Part shown: piece after piece, positions 8,456 through 17,606 of the stretch | How positions within the stretch are numbered: position 1 is the first letter of the stretch | Layout of the letters: each line of letters starts with the position of its first letter | DNA from: Bacilli bacterium | GTDB taxonomy: Bacteria > Bacillota_I > Bacilli_A > RF39 > UBA660 | Length of the DNA stretch: 33,041 nt | Reading direction: 5' to 3' | NCBI GenBank assembly: GCA_028693965.1 | Contig: JAQUUG010000004.1 | Span: 1-33,041, forward strand | Notes under the pieces: model-generated | What the model was told of the DNA's origin: nothing | Seen by the model: only the letters and a program-made list of their open reading frames with translations | Database searches by the model: none | Program-made: the position numbers and the translations under genes

Positions 8456-9499
8456 ATGAATTTAGATATTTTGTATACAAGTTTACCAATGATAATTATT
8501 CCTTTTATATTTGTTTTTTTAGGAACTTTTGTTATAAAAAAACTAGCTTTTCAGATAAATGCTGTTGATATGCCAAGAAATAGGCATATTCATAATAAAC
8601 CAATGCCTAAGCTTGGTGGCTTAGGAATCTTTTTAGGATTTTTATTAGGCTTTATGATATATGATAAACCAACTCCACAAATGAATTCTATTCTTATAGG
8701 AAGTTTTATCATTATATTAACAGGTATAATTGATGATATTGTTGAATTAAAACCATCTGCTAAATTAATAGGTCAAATAGTTGCTGCTAGTATTATTGCT
8801 TTTTATGGGCAAATATTACTAGCTAATATTGATGCTTTTGGCATTTATATTAATTTTGGTATTTTTTCATATATAATAACAATTGTTTTTATATTAGGAT
8901 GTATCAATTGTATTAATCTAATTGATGGTTTAGATGGCTTAGCAAGTGGAATATCTGGTATATATTTTACAACTATTGCGATAATTGCTTTAATTCAAGA
9001 TAAATCAGGACTTGATTTTGTATTGACAATAATAATGCTTGGTTCTACCTTGGGCTTTTTAGTACATAATTTTAATCCGGCAACTATTTTCCTAGGAGAT
9101 AGTGGATCAATGTTTCTAGGTTTTATTATTTCAATAATAGCCTTACTTGGTTTTAAAAATATCACGATGTCGTCACTTATTGTTCCTTTATTAGTTCTTG
9201 CTATACCAATATTAGATACATTATTTGCTATTATAAGAAGGCTATTAAAAGGTCAAAGTATTTCTACTGCTGATAAATTTCATATCCATCATCAGTTATT
9301 AAATCGTAACTTTTCTCAAAAAGCTACGGTATTAATTATCTATGCTGTTGATGTTTTATTTGCAATAGCTTCCATTGTTTATGTTTTAAAAGATGCTTTA
9401 CTAGGTTATATAATCTATGGAATATTATTAATAATAATTATTATTTTTGTATCTAGAACTAATGTAGTATTTGATAAAAATACTAATAAAAATAAATAA
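8456..9499 (+). CDS. tagO: Polytopic UDP-GlcNAc/undecaprenyl-phosphate sugar-1-P transferase (TagO/WecA, MraY family)
   Basis: 347 aa, about 10-11 membrane helices. MraY-family motifs are all visible: PRNRHIHNKPMPKLGG, the IIDDIVELKPSAKL Mg-binding region, NCINLIDGLDGLASG, NPATIFLGDSGSMFLG, and DKFHIHHQLLN (the HIHH loop of the GlcNAc-specific branch). The enzyme joins a HexNAc-1-phosphate, usually GlcNAc, to undecaprenyl phosphate on the cytoplasmic face, starting wall teichoic acid or another glycopolymer. It has a GTGGTGAT ribosome site and follows the terminator of region A, so it probably starts a new unit, though no strong promoter is visible in the short gap. A second initiator of a different class lies at 18364. 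Whether it starts teichoic acid, capsule or both is unknown. Confidence 0.93.
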   Translation: MNLDILYTSLPMIIIPFIFVFLGTFVIKKLAFQINAVDMPRNRHIHNKPMPKLGGLGIFLGFLLGFMIYDKPTPQMNSILIGSFIIILTGIIDDIVELKPSAKLIGQIVAASIIAFYGQILLANIDAFGIYINFGIFSYIITIVFILGCINCINLIDGLDGLASGISGIYFTTIAIIALIQDKSGLDFVLTIIMLGSTLGFLVHNFNPATIFLGDSGSMFLGFIISIIALLGFKNITMSSLIVPLLVLAIPILDTLFAIIRRLLKGQSISTADKFHIHHQLLNRNFSQKATVLIIYAVDVLFAIASIVYVLKDALLGYIIYGILLIIIIIFVSRTNVVFDKNTNKNK

Positions 9500-9520
9500 T
9501 AATTAAGGGAGCGCCGTTTG

Positions 9521-10756
9521 ATGTTAGATGTAATTACCTATTATATAAAAAAATTACCAATTATAATATTAATAACTATTATTACGTCCTTAATAGGTAG
9601 TTTATATTTAAATAGTATTAATACAATAAATTATAAGGTAGAAAGTTCTATAATTTTAAAGAGCAGTAATCAAGAAGTTACTAGTGTAGAACTTAGTCTT
9701 AATCAAGCTCTTTTACCAACTTATAAAGAAATTGTGAAAAGTAAATTAGTTCTTAATGAAGTAATTACTAATTTAAATTTAAAATATAATTATGATGAGT
9801 TAAAGGAAATGGTTAATACAACCTCATCTTTAGATAGTAACATTATTAAAATAACAGTTACTAATGAAAATAATAATAATATTAAAGCAATAGTTAATGA
9901 AATAGTTACGGTTTTTAGTGATAAAATCGATGATATTTATCATTTAAATAATGTTTCTATTTTAGAAGAAGCAAATAGTATTACAATCATTTCTTCTTAT
10001 TATTGGTATTTATTAATTTTTGCTTTATCAGGAACCGTTATTTCTTTAATCTTAATTGGTATATTATACATGTTTGATAATATTATTAAAACAGAAAAGG
10101 ACATTGTCAAAAAAACAAAAATACCTTTACTTGGAATATTAAAATATACTAGTAATAAAACAGAAATAAATAAGAATGATGATATTAAAAATATTCGTAC
10201 TAATGTCTTATTTTCGATGATTGATCAAACTAAGAAAACAATTTTAATTACAAGTTCAAATCCAAAAGAGGGAAAGAGTTACGTTTCAGCCAATTTGGCA
10301 GCATCTTTTACCGAACTTGGATATAAAACATTACTAATTGATGCCGATATTAGAAAAGGACGTCAGCATTATATCTTTAATGTTTTTAATAAAAATGGTT
10401 TATCTAATACTTTATTATTAGATAAATTTGATATTTTAAAACAAGTTCAAAAGACAAAGATAGATAATCAATATATTTTGACAATGGGAGCAATACCTCC
10501 TAATCCTTCAGAAATGTTAAATAGTCATAAATTTGATCAACTATTAAAACAAGCAAATGCTGCTTTTGATATTGTTATTATCGATGCTCCACCAGTTAAC
10601 ATCGTTACTGACGCTTTGATTTTATCAAAAAAGGTGAGTCAAACGATTATTGTTGTTAAAGCTAATATGACAAGTTATAATGATTTAGACAAAAGCATTT
10701 CTAAAGTAAAAGATAATCTAACTGGTATCATTTACAATATGAAGGATGAACAATAA
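9521..10756 (+). CDS. Fused polysaccharide co-polymerase and BY-kinase-like ATPase (Wzz-Wzc type, no Tyr tail)
   Basis: 411 aa from ATG 9521 with AAGGGAG upstream; the track's TTG 9518 is one codon early. Residues 1-190 form a Wzz domain with two membrane helices (about 13-30 and 160-185). The rest is a CpsD-like kinase: NIRTNVLFS, Walker A SNPKEGKS (K252), Walker A' LLIDADIRKGRQH (D274, D276), Walker B IVIIDAPP (D355). It resembles the separate CpsC and CpsD of 31621-32971 placed end to end, the Proteobacterial Wzc layout. It ends IIYNMKDEQ and so lacks the C-terminal tyrosine cluster used for autophosphorylation, and lacks the proline motif before the second helix. It probably controls chain length by ATP binding, with reduced or no tyrosine-phosphorylation control. 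Confidence 0.88.
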   Translation: MLDVITYYIKKLPIIILITIITSLIGSLYLNSINTINYKVESSIILKSSNQEVTSVELSLNQALLPTYKEIVKSKLVLNEVITNLNLKYNYDELKEMVNTTSSLDSNIIKITVTNENNNNIKAIVNEIVTVFSDKIDDIYHLNNVSILEEANSITIISSYYWYLLIFALSGTVISLILIGILYMFDNIIKTEKDIVKKTKIPLLGILKYTSNKTEINKNDDIKNIRTNVLFSMIDQTKKTILITSSNPKEGKSYVSANLAASFTELGYKTLLIDADIRKGRQHYIFNVFNKNGLSNTLLLDKFDILKQVQKTKIDNQYILTMGAIPPNPSEMLNSHKFDQLLKQANAAFDIVIIDAPPVNIVTDALILSKKVSQTIIVVKANMTSYNDLDKSISKVKDNLTGIIYNMKDEQ

Positions 10757-10777
10757 TTTTTCTTGTTGCTAAATTTG

Positions 10778-10786
10778 TGGTATAAT
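10778..10786 (+). promoter_or_regulatory. Extended -10 promoter for the LtaS-like gene
   Basis: TGGTATAAT is a perfect TGn-TATAAT extended -10 with no good -35 at 16-18 nt. It sits 24 nt before ATG 10811 and just after the upstream stop codon, giving a predicted leader of under 20 nt that contains the GGGAG ribosome site. The gene may therefore be transcribed independently of tagO. Confidence 0.65.
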
Positions 10787-10810
10787 GTAATACATATGGG
10801 AGTGATTTTA

Positions 10811-12694
10811 ATGAAAGAAAAAATTAATAACCTAATATCTAATTTATCTAGCATATTAAAAGATTTGTTTATTAAATATTATGGTTTTATATTTATATTT
10901 ATATTTATATTAATCATTGATTGGTATACTTATAATCTAGTTAGCAGTGTTAGTATAAGTAACAGTGGTAAACTTTCTTCATTTTTATTTACTCTTAGTT
11001 ATGTGGAATTATTTATCGCATTCTTATTACTTTTTTCAAAAAAATTAAGAAAAGTAATTTTACTTACAGCATCATTATTAATTACGATTATGTTTGTAGT
11101 CAATACTATTTATTTTAGTATGTTTGGGACTTTCTTTAGTTTTAATAATTTAGTTTTAGCAGGTGAAGGTTCAGGTTATTTTTTAACGGTCATAAATGCC
11201 TTAGATTTTAAACTAATTACTATTTTTGCATCTTTGTTAGTCATGATTGTTTTATCTTTTAAATATATGCCTAAACAAAGATATAAATCTGATATGACAT
11301 TTGCTATAATCTTACTGATTCTTGGTCTTTTCTCTAGAGGAAGTGCTCTAGTAAGCTTAGGGGACTCAGTTGATCCACTAGCGTGGAATGCCTGGTCACA
11401 TAAAAAAAATATCTATGATTCATATACTGATACTAAGAAAAGTATGAAATTATCAGGTTTTTATGAATATGTTCTTCGTGATTTATATTTGACTAGTACT
11501 ACTAAGAATATAGATGTTAAAGAATCGGTTACTTATTTAAATAATTACTTTACACCCAATGAAATTACAACTGATAGCAGTTATGAAGGTGTTTTTAAAG
11601 ATAAAAATGTCATTGTTGTCATGATGGAAACAATAGATTCATGGTTAGTAACAGAAGAAAATATGCCAACTGTTTATAAGTTAATGAATAGTGGTATTAA
11701 TTTTACTAATCACTTTTCGGTAATATACGGTGGGGGAGCTACTTTTAACAGTGAGTTCATGATTAATACTGGTTATATGACACCGTTTAATAGTCAGTTA
11801 GCAGCATATTCGTTTACCGAAAATGATTATGCTCAGTCTTTAGCTAACTTGTTTAAAAATGCTGGTTATAGTGCAAATAACATTCACTTTAATTATGGTA
11901 CTTATTATAATCGTGCTGATATGACGGAATCTTTTGGCTATGATGATTATATTAGTGCTTTAGAAATGGGATATGGAAATGAATCTAAATTAGATTCGTT
12001 TGTTATGACTGATGAAACCCTTCGCAATTTATTTTTACCTGATGGTAAGTTTATGACATATTACACCACTTATTCTGGTCATATGCCATATAACTATGAT
12101 GAATATTTATGTAGTACTATTGCTACTAAGTTTGGTGTAAGTGAAGAAGAAATAATGGCAGATGAAAACCTTAATTGTATAACTGTTCAAGCTAAAGAAA
12201 CGGATAATTTCTTTGAACTTTTACTTGAAAACTTAGAAGAAAAAGGTATTTTAGATGATACTGTTATTATTGGTATTACTGATCATTACGCTTATACTTT
12301 TAATGATCAAGAATATGTTTATGATATTAAAGGTGTTACTGATGAAAATATGATTCACAATGTTCCTTTCTTTATTTGGAGCAGTGATATTGAAAGCATG
12401 GAAATAGATGAAGTTAATTCTAATTTGGATGTTCTTCCAACTATTGCTAGTTTATTTGGACTTGATTATAATCCTACTTATTATTTAGGCAGTAATATTT
12501 TATCAGATACTTATTCACCATTTGTTTTCTTTAGTGATTATTCATGGTATGACGGTAATGTTTATTATAAAGATGGTTCGGTTGTTTTTGGAAATGCAAG
12601 TCAAGAATTAATTGAAGCTAATAGTGCGAAGGTTAATAGTATTTTAGATATTAATACTAAAGTTCTTGAAACTAATTATTTTGCTAATAAATAA
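10811..12694 (+). CDS. LtaS-like phosphoglycerol transferase / sulfatase-family membrane enzyme
   Basis: 627 aa. The track start at 10763 lies upstream of the predicted promoter; ATG 10811 after GGGAGTGAT is the real start. About five N-terminal membrane helices are followed by an extracellular alkaline-phosphatase-fold domain. Catalytic features match LtaS: VVMMETIDSW (E273), GGGATFNSEF with the nucleophile T311, SGHMPY (H424) and ITDHYAY (D491, H492) for metal binding. LtaS enzymes move glycerol-phosphate from phosphatidylglycerol onto lipoteichoic acid or decorate other glycans. Its place between a PCP-kinase and an AMP-ligase suggests modification of a surface polymer rather than housekeeping LTA, but it could be the cell's LTA synthase. 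A hexanucleotide repeat lies in the first helix. Confidence 0.85.
   Translation: MKEKINNLISNLSSILKDLFIKYYGFIFIFIFILIIDWYTYNLVSSVSISNSGKLSSFLFTLSYVELFIAFLLLFSKKLRKVILLTASLLITIMFVVNTIYFSMFGTFFSFNNLVLAGEGSGYFLTVINALDFKLITIFASLLVMIVLSFKYMPKQRYKSDMTFAIILLILGLFSRGSALVSLGDSVDPLAWNAWSHKKNIYDSYTDTKKSMKLSGFYEYVLRDLYLTSTTKNIDVKESVTYLNNYFTPNEITTDSSYEGVFKDKNVIVVMMETIDSWLVTEENMPTVYKLMNSGINFTNHFSVIYGGGATFNSEFMINTGYMTPFNSQLAAYSFTENDYAQSLANLFKNAGYSANNIHFNYGTYYNRADMTESFGYDDYISALEMGYGNESKLDSFVMTDETLRNLFLPDGKFMTYYTTYSGHMPYNYDEYLCSTIATKFGVSEEEIMADENLNCITVQAKETDNFFELLLENLEEKGILDDTVIIGITDHYAYTFNDQEYVYDIKGVTDENMIHNVPFFIWSSDIESMEIDEVNSNLDVLPTIASLFGLDYNPTYYLGSNILSDTYSPFVFFSDYSWYDGNVYYKDGSVVFGNASQELIEANSAKVNSILDINTKVLETNYFANK
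10886..10909 (+). repeat. Hexanucleotide tandem repeat, 4 x TTTATA
   Basis: Four exact TTTATA copies lie inside the first membrane helix of the LtaS-like gene, encoding alternating Phe and Ile. Gain or loss of a unit would add or remove two residues without changing the frame. Confidence 0.8.
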
Positions 12695-12711
12695 TATTGG
12701 AGGTGTGATAT

Positions 12712-14487
12712 ATGAGTTCTAATACTGGTTATCTTAGTATTGATAATAGACATAATGATAACAAAAACTATTTTCAAAGAAATCCTATTATTCCTAATAT
12801 GAGTGTATATAATATAATAGGAATGATTAGTTCTTTATATAGTGATTCTTTTGCTATTGATTGTTTAGATTTAAGAGTTACTTATCAAGAATTAATTGCT
12901 TCAGCAAATGTTTTAGCACGCTCTTACAAAGAATTAGGAATTAAAAAAGGTGACATTATTGTAGCATCTATGCCTAATTTTTTTCAAGCCTTAGCAGTTT
13001 ATCTTGGTGCAAATAAGATTGGAGCTGTAACGTCATTTTTAAACCCAGGTTGCTCAAAAGAAGAAATAAAATATTATTTAAATGAGTTTGGTTCACCACT
13101 TTATATTAATTATGATCAATCAATTGAATATAATAGTGAAATAAAAAGAGATACTAAAGTCAAACAAACAATAACTTTACATAAAAAAGATATTAATATT
13201 AAAACTTTTAATGACGTAAAAAAAGGTGATATTGGTTATAATGATTATTTATCTTTTAATGATATGAAGTTAGTTGCTGATTATTATAAAGGTTTCATCA
13301 ATCCATATCAAAGTAGTAGCAATGATGCTTTAATATTGTTTACTAGTGGATCATCTGGTCAACCTAAGTCAGTTGTTTTAACTAATAAGAATATTATAGC
13401 ATCAGGAATATATATGAAGAATACTGGTAATATTGTAACTAAGCATGGTGAAAAGTGTTTGATTTGTGTCCCATTTTCATATCCATATGGTCTTGTAACT
13501 TCTACTATTATGACATTACTTAGTGGAAGAGAAGCCATTTTGGCTCCCAATATGAATATGAATAATGTTAATTATTTTTTAAGGAAAAATCCTAACTATG
13601 TCTTTGGTAGCCCTGCTATTTTAGAACTTTTTGTTAGAGCTATTGAAGAATCTTTAGACTTATCATCTTTACAATACTTTATTTCAGGTGGTGATTTTTT
13701 AAGCCCGGCTAAAGTGAGAAATGGGATTGAAATTTTTAGAAAACATAATTCGATGGCCAATATATATATTGGTTCTGGAAATGCTGAAACTGCTGGAGCT
13801 TCTACCATTGCGATTGGTTCACCTGTTAAAATTGATACAGTTGGTAGAATTTTAACAGGTAGTAGAGCTGTTATGTTGGCTTTAGATAAGAATGGTAAAA
13901 TAAAAAAACCATATACTGAAGTTAAATATAATGAAGAGGGTTCTCTTTGTATTTCTGGAGATCATGTTTTTAAAAAATATTATAATGACAAAGAATTAAC
14001 TTCGGAAAACAAACTAATATATAATGGAAGAGAATATTTAATTACTGGTGCTGTTGGGACGGTAGATGATAAAGGATATTTTTACATGACGGGAAGGGCA
14101 TCAAGGTTTTATATAAAGGCTGATTCCAATAAAGTATATTTAGAACATCTACAAAGAATATTAAGTTATATTGATGTAGTTGATGATTGTGTAGCGGTTC
14201 CAATACCTAATGATGAAGAGCTTTTTCAAACTAAAGTTTTTATAAAATTAAAACAAGGTATTGAACCATCTGAACAAATTAAAAAATATCTTATCTATCA
14301 AATGCAACAACCATTTGATACTAAAGATAAAATAGCGCCTCTTAAAACATTTGAAATCCCATCTAGTATTGAATTTGTTGATACTATGAAAAGAATTATA
14401 GATTCTGAAAAAATAGATTATCGTTATTATGAAAAACTAGCCATGGAAGAATATGAAGTTCAAAAAAATAATTCTAGAACAAAATAA
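12712..14487 (+). CDS. AMP-forming acyl ligase (class I adenylate-forming enzyme)
   Basis: 591 aa, start supported by GGAGGTG. Adenylation motifs in order: P-loop TSGSSGQPKSVVL (T211-K219; the usual TSGTTGxPKGV), a GSGNAETAG segment in the A5 position, YLITGAVGTVDDKGYFYMTGR (A7/A8; canonical TGD replaced by TGA), and a C-terminal SEKIDY with K567 as the likely A10 lysine. Such enzymes activate a carboxylic acid as acyl-AMP and load it on CoA or a carrier protein. No carrier, membrane acyltransferase or DltB-like gene is next to it. The operon position behind the LtaS-like enzyme suggests acyl or aminoacyl decoration of a surface polymer. DltA, fatty-acid ligase and NRPS-like roles cannot be separated by eye. 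The A7 Asp change deserves checking. Confidence 0.83.
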   Translation: MSSNTGYLSIDNRHNDNKNYFQRNPIIPNMSVYNIIGMISSLYSDSFAIDCLDLRVTYQELIASANVLARSYKELGIKKGDIIVASMPNFFQALAVYLGANKIGAVTSFLNPGCSKEEIKYYLNEFGSPLYINYDQSIEYNSEIKRDTKVKQTITLHKKDINIKTFNDVKKGDIGYNDYLSFNDMKLVADYYKGFINPYQSSSNDALILFTSGSSGQPKSVVLTNKNIIASGIYMKNTGNIVTKHGEKCLICVPFSYPYGLVTSTIMTLLSGREAILAPNMNMNNVNYFLRKNPNYVFGSPAILELFVRAIEESLDLSSLQYFISGGDFLSPAKVRNGIEIFRKHNSMANIYIGSGNAETAGASTIAIGSPVKIDTVGRILTGSRAVMLALDKNGKIKKPYTEVKYNEEGSLCISGDHVFKKYYNDKELTSENKLIYNGREYLITGAVGTVDDKGYFYMTGRASRFYIKADSNKVYLEHLQRILSYIDVVDDCVAVPIPNDEELFQTKVFIKLKQGIEPSEQIKKYLIYQMQQPFDTKDKIAPLKTFEIPSSIEFVDTMKRIIDSEKIDYRYYEKLAMEEYEVQKNNSRTK

Positions 14488-14496
14488 AATATTGTT

Positions 14497-14529
14497 AAAA
14501 GTGTTTTTAAAAAATATGAACACTTTTTT
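14497..14529 (+). terminator. Rho-independent terminator after the AMP-ligase gene
   Basis: AAAAGTGTT (14497-14505) pairs with AACACTTTT (14519-14527), with a 13-nt loop and a T run that continues to 14529. It closes the tagO-to-ligase unit. Confidence 0.75.
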
Positions 14530-14530
14530 G

Positions 14531-14539
14531 TGTTATAAT
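14531..14539 (+). promoter_or_regulatory. Extended -10 promoter for the hybrid histidine kinase
   Basis: TGTTATAAT is a TGn-TATAAT element directly after the terminator's T run and 23 nt before ATG 14563. No clear -35 is seen. The predicted leader is about 17 nt and consists mainly of the AGAAGGCGAG ribosome site. Confidence 0.65.
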
Positions 14540-14562
14540 AATAAAGAAGGCGAGATGTAAAA

Positions 14563-16443
14563 ATGACTAGCGGTATTTATTTTCCTTTGTGTTGTCTTTT
14601 TTTTAGTATCCAATTTATGCTTGTTTATTTTTCTAAAAAACGAGTTAACAATATTGAAAATAAGATATATAAAGTAATGATTATTTCTAATTTTATTGGA
14701 TTAATTATTGAAATTATGTGCTTTTACTATATTAGAAACATAGTCCCTATCATTAGTAATATAATTCTTCGATCATATTTAATTTATCTTTGTTTTTTTA
14801 TAGGGGTTTTTACAAATTATATATCAGTTATTACATATAAAGCTAAACATGTTGATAAAGATATATATAAATTCTTTAAACTCATTGCTACTATTACTAC
14901 ATTACTGATAATATTTGAAATAATATTAATATTTATTTTACCAATGAAAATATATAACAATAATAATGTTGTTGCATATACATATGGTCCTGCGGTGCAG
15001 TTTGTGTATGTTGTAGCAGGTATATCAATTGCTATTTGGTTTTTTAACTTAGCTATTAATTTTAATAATATTAAAGATAAAAAATATTTACCGGTATTTA
15101 TTTTCTTGTTCATTGGAGCTATTGCATCAGTAGTTCAGTATTTTTGGCCTGCAATATTATTAATGACATCAATGGAAACGTTAGTTTGTTCATTAATGTT
15201 TCATACTATTGAAAATCCTGATTTGAAAATGATAGAAAAATTGGAATTAGCAAAAAATGTTGCTGAAAAAGCTAATCAAGCTAAAAGTGATTTTTTAAGT
15301 AGTATGAGTCATGAAATAAGAACTCCATTAAATGCGATAGTTGGTTTATCTGAAGATATTGCTACATATAAAGATAAAGTACCAAAAGAAGTTGTTGAAG
15401 ATACTGAAGATATTTTAAATGCTTCTAATACTTTACTTGAAATAGTTGGTAATATTTTGGATATCAATAAAATTGAAAGTGAAAAAATGGAAATAGTGGA
15501 AAGCCCATATAATTTGCGAGAAACAATTACTAAATTATGTAAAGTAACAACGACAAGGATAGAAAAAAAACCTATTGAATTTAAACTAGATATCGCGCCA
15601 GATATTCCAGATGAACTTATTGGAGATAAAGTCCATATTAAAGAAATTGTTAATAATTTACTTTCTAATGCAATCAAATATACTGATGCTGGAACTATTA
15701 ATTTAAGTGTAAAATGTGTTAATAATATAAATAAAAACACATCTAGAATAATTATTACTTGCCAAGATACTGGAAGAGGTATAAAAGCAGAACAAATAAA
15801 TAAATTATTTACTAAATTTGAACGACTAGACATTGAAAAAAATACTACTACTGAAGGAACAGGACTTGGTCTTGCTATTACCAAATCATTAGTTGAGATG
15901 ATGAATGGGAAAATTAACGTTCAAAGTCAGTTTGGTAAAGGGTCAATATTTATGATACAAATACCTCAAAAAATTAGCAAACTAACAAATATAATGGCAA
16001 AAGAGGAAGTACATGATACTACTAGTAAACTTCATCAGTTATCTAAAGAAACTAATGATATATATCATTATGGTTCCAAAAAGATTTTAATAGTTGATGA
16101 TAATATGTTAAATATCAAAGTTGCTAAAAGAGCTTTATCATCATTTAATTTTGAACTTGATGAGTGTTATGATGGAAAACAATGCTTAGATAAAATTGTT
16201 GATGGTAATGAATATGATCTGATTTTGATGGATATTATGATGCCTAATATGAGTGGTGAAACAGCTTTTAAAAAATTAAAAGAAAATCCAAGGTTTAATA
16301 TACCTACTATTGCATTAACGGCTGATGCAGTAGCTGATTCAAAAGAAAAGTATATTAATGAAGGATTTACCGATTATATTGCTAAACCATTTAGCAGAGA
16401 TCAAATTAAAGAAAAACTAGATTTAGTTTTTAATAATAATTAA
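14563..16443 (+). CDS. Membrane-bound hybrid sensor histidine kinase with C-terminal receiver domain
   Basis: 626 aa. About six or seven N-terminal membrane helices (residues 1-222) form the sensor, with no large extracellular domain. Then HisKA with [13 protein letters not shown] (phospho-acceptor H250), HATPase_c with [12 protein letters not shown] (N box), DTGRGIK (G1), GTGLGLAI (G2), and a receiver domain [11 protein letters not shown]...LILMDIMMP (phospho-acceptor D557) with the ALTADA and AKPF switch motifs. Hybrid kinases normally need an HPt protein and a separate response regulator; neither is in the window. The gene is monocistronic, with its own promoter and a strong terminator, between two polysaccharide blocks. 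It may control them, but that is inference; the ligand is unknown. Confidence 0.93.
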   Translation: MTSGIYFPLCCLFFSIQFMLVYFSKKRVNNIENKIYKVMIISNFIGLIIEIMCFYYIRNIVPIISNIILRSYLIYLCFFIGVFTNYISVITYKAKHVDKDIYKFFKLIATITTLLIIFEIILIFILPMKIYNNNNVVAYTYGPAVQFVYVVAGISIAIWFFNLAINFNNIKDKKYLPVFIFLFIGAIASVVQYFWPAILLMTSMETLVCSLMFHTIENPDLKMIEKLELAKNVAEKANQAKSDFLSSMSHEIRTPLNAIVGLSEDIATYKDKVPKEVVEDTEDILNASNTLLEIVGNILDINKIESEKMEIVESPYNLRETITKLCKVTTTRIEKKPIEFKLDIAPDIPDELIGDKVHIKEIVNNLLSNAIKYTDAGTINLSVKCVNNINKNTSRIIITCQDTGRGIKAEQINKLFTKFERLDIEKNTTTEGTGLGLAITKSLVEMMNGKINVQSQFGKGSIFMIQIPQKISKLTNIMAKEEVHDTTSKLHQLSKETNDIYHYGSKKILIVDDNMLNIKVAKRALSSFNFELDECYDGKQCLDKIVDGNEYDLILMDIMMPNMSGETAFKKLKENPRFNIPTIALTADAVADSKEKYINEGFTDYIAKPFSRDQIKEKLDLVFNNN

Positions 16444-16460
16444 GTTGATCTTGTAATATT

Positions 16461-16490
16461 AAACAGCTACTAGAAATAGTAGCTGTTTTT
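16461..16490 (+). terminator. Strong rho-independent terminator after the histidine kinase
   Basis: AAACAGCTACTA (16461-16472), a GAAA tetraloop and TAGTAGCTGTTT (16477-16488) form a perfect 12-bp stem followed by T residues. This is the clearest terminator in the window. Confidence 0.9.
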
Positions 16491-16572
16491 AAGTAAGAAA
16501 TTAAATTATTATGTAGGATATTAATTATAGAAACAGCAATATTTTAATAGACAAAAAGTAGATATAATTTAT

Positions 16573-16601
16573 TTTACATATAAAGTATTTAATGATATAA
16601 T
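16573..16601 (+). promoter_or_regulatory. Sigma-A-type promoter for galE
   Basis: TTTACA (16573-16578), a 17-bp spacer and TATAAT (16596-16601) preceded by TGA, giving both a near-consensus -35 and an extended -10. The ATG is only 18 nt beyond the -10, so transcription would start at or very near the AAAGGAGG site (16606-16613). An upstream TATAAT at 16563-16568 could be an alternative that leaves a longer leader. Confidence 0.75.
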
Positions 16602-16619
16602 TTTTAAAGGAGGATTTTT

Positions 16620-17603
16620 ATGAAAGTATTAGTGGTAGGTGGAACTGGTTATATTGGTAGTCATGCCGTTTTAGAATTACTAAAAGATGATCATGAAGTA
16701 GTTGTATTAGATAATTTATCAACAGGAAGAAAAACTTCTATTTTAGAGAAAGTGACTTTCTATTATGGCGATATTACTAAAAAAGAAGATTTATTTAATG
16801 TGTTTCTTGAAGAGTGTAAAAAGAAACCTTTTGATGTTGTTATGCACTTCGCATCTAAATTATTAGTTGGCGAAAGTATGAGTATGCCTTCTGAATATTA
16901 TCAAAACAATGTTGAAGGGGTAAGACTTTTATTAGATACGATGCGTGAATTTAATATTAAAAATATTATTTTTTCATCAACAGCAGCGGTGTATGGTAAT
17001 CCTATTAATGGTGTGTGTTATGAAGAAGATTTATTAAAACCAATTAATCCTTATGGAGAGACAAAATTAGTCTGTGAAAATATGATTAAATGGTATAGTA
17101 AGGCTTATGATATGCATTATGTTATTTTTAGATACTTTAATGTAGCAGGAGCTGATAGTTCTTTAGAAATAGGGTATAACTATAATAAAAAGGTAATAAC
17201 GCATTTAATACCAATTGTAGCTGAAACAATATTAAATATTAGAGATAAGTTTACAGTTTTTGGTGATGATTATAATACTGAAGATGGAACTTGTATTAGA
17301 GATTATATTCATGTTTCTGATCTAGCGCACGCTCATTTATTAGGTGCTAAATATATTTGGGATGGTAATGACAGCACAATTATTAATTTGGGTTCTAATA
17401 ATGGTTATTCCGTTAAAGAAATTATTGAAGCTGCTTTAAAATGTGGCGATGTTAATTATGTTATTGGTGAAAGAAGAGCTGGGGATCCTGATGTCTTGAT
17501 TGCTTCTAATCAAAGAGCTAAAGATATATTACATTTTGAAACAAAATATAATATTGATGATATTATCACATCAGAAGTTGCTTATCGTAAAAAGTTAGGT
17601 TAA
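16620..17603 (+). CDS. galE: UDP-glucose 4-epimerase
   Basis: 327 aa, typical GalE length, with an ideal AAAGGAGG ribosome site. Extended SDR features: NAD-binding VGGTGYIGSHAVLELL (residues 6-21), STAAVYGNP with the catalytic Ser, and NPYGETK (Tyr145, Lys149). RYFNVAGAD, GTCIRDYIHVSDLA and RRAGDPD are the GalE sugar-binding segments. The enzyme interconverts UDP-Glc and UDP-Gal, possibly also the GlcNAc/GalNAc pair, in the cytoplasm, supplying galactose-type donors to the flanking polysaccharide clusters. It has its own promoter and is followed 3 nt later by an uncharacterised gene. GalE is the best call over related UDP-sugar epimerases because of motif conservation and length. Confidence 0.93.
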   Translation: MKVLVVGGTGYIGSHAVLELLKDDHEVVVLDNLSTGRKTSILEKVTFYYGDITKKEDLFNVFLEECKKKPFDVVMHFASKLLVGESMSMPSEYYQNNVEGVRLLLDTMREFNIKNIIFSSTAAVYGNPINGVCYEEDLLKPINPYGETKLVCENMIKWYSKAYDMHYVIFRYFNVAGADSSLEIGYNYNKKVITHLIPIVAETILNIRDKFTVFGDDYNTEDGTCIRDYIHVSDLAHAHLLGAKYIWDGNDSTIINLGSNNGYSVKEIIEAALKCGDVNYVIGERRAGDPDVLIASNQRAKDILHFETKYNIDDIITSEVAYRKKLG

Positions 17604-17606
17604 GTT

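Noticed and set aside
10763-10810. N-terminal 16 residues of the LtaS-like ORF in the track
   Set aside because: This stretch contains the TGGTATAAT promoter and the ribosome site; ATG 10811 fits better.
15309-15884. 191-aa minus-strand ORF
   Set aside because: It lies wholly opposite the histidine-kinase catalytic domain, whose motifs are all in the + frame; it has no ribosome site or recognisable domain.
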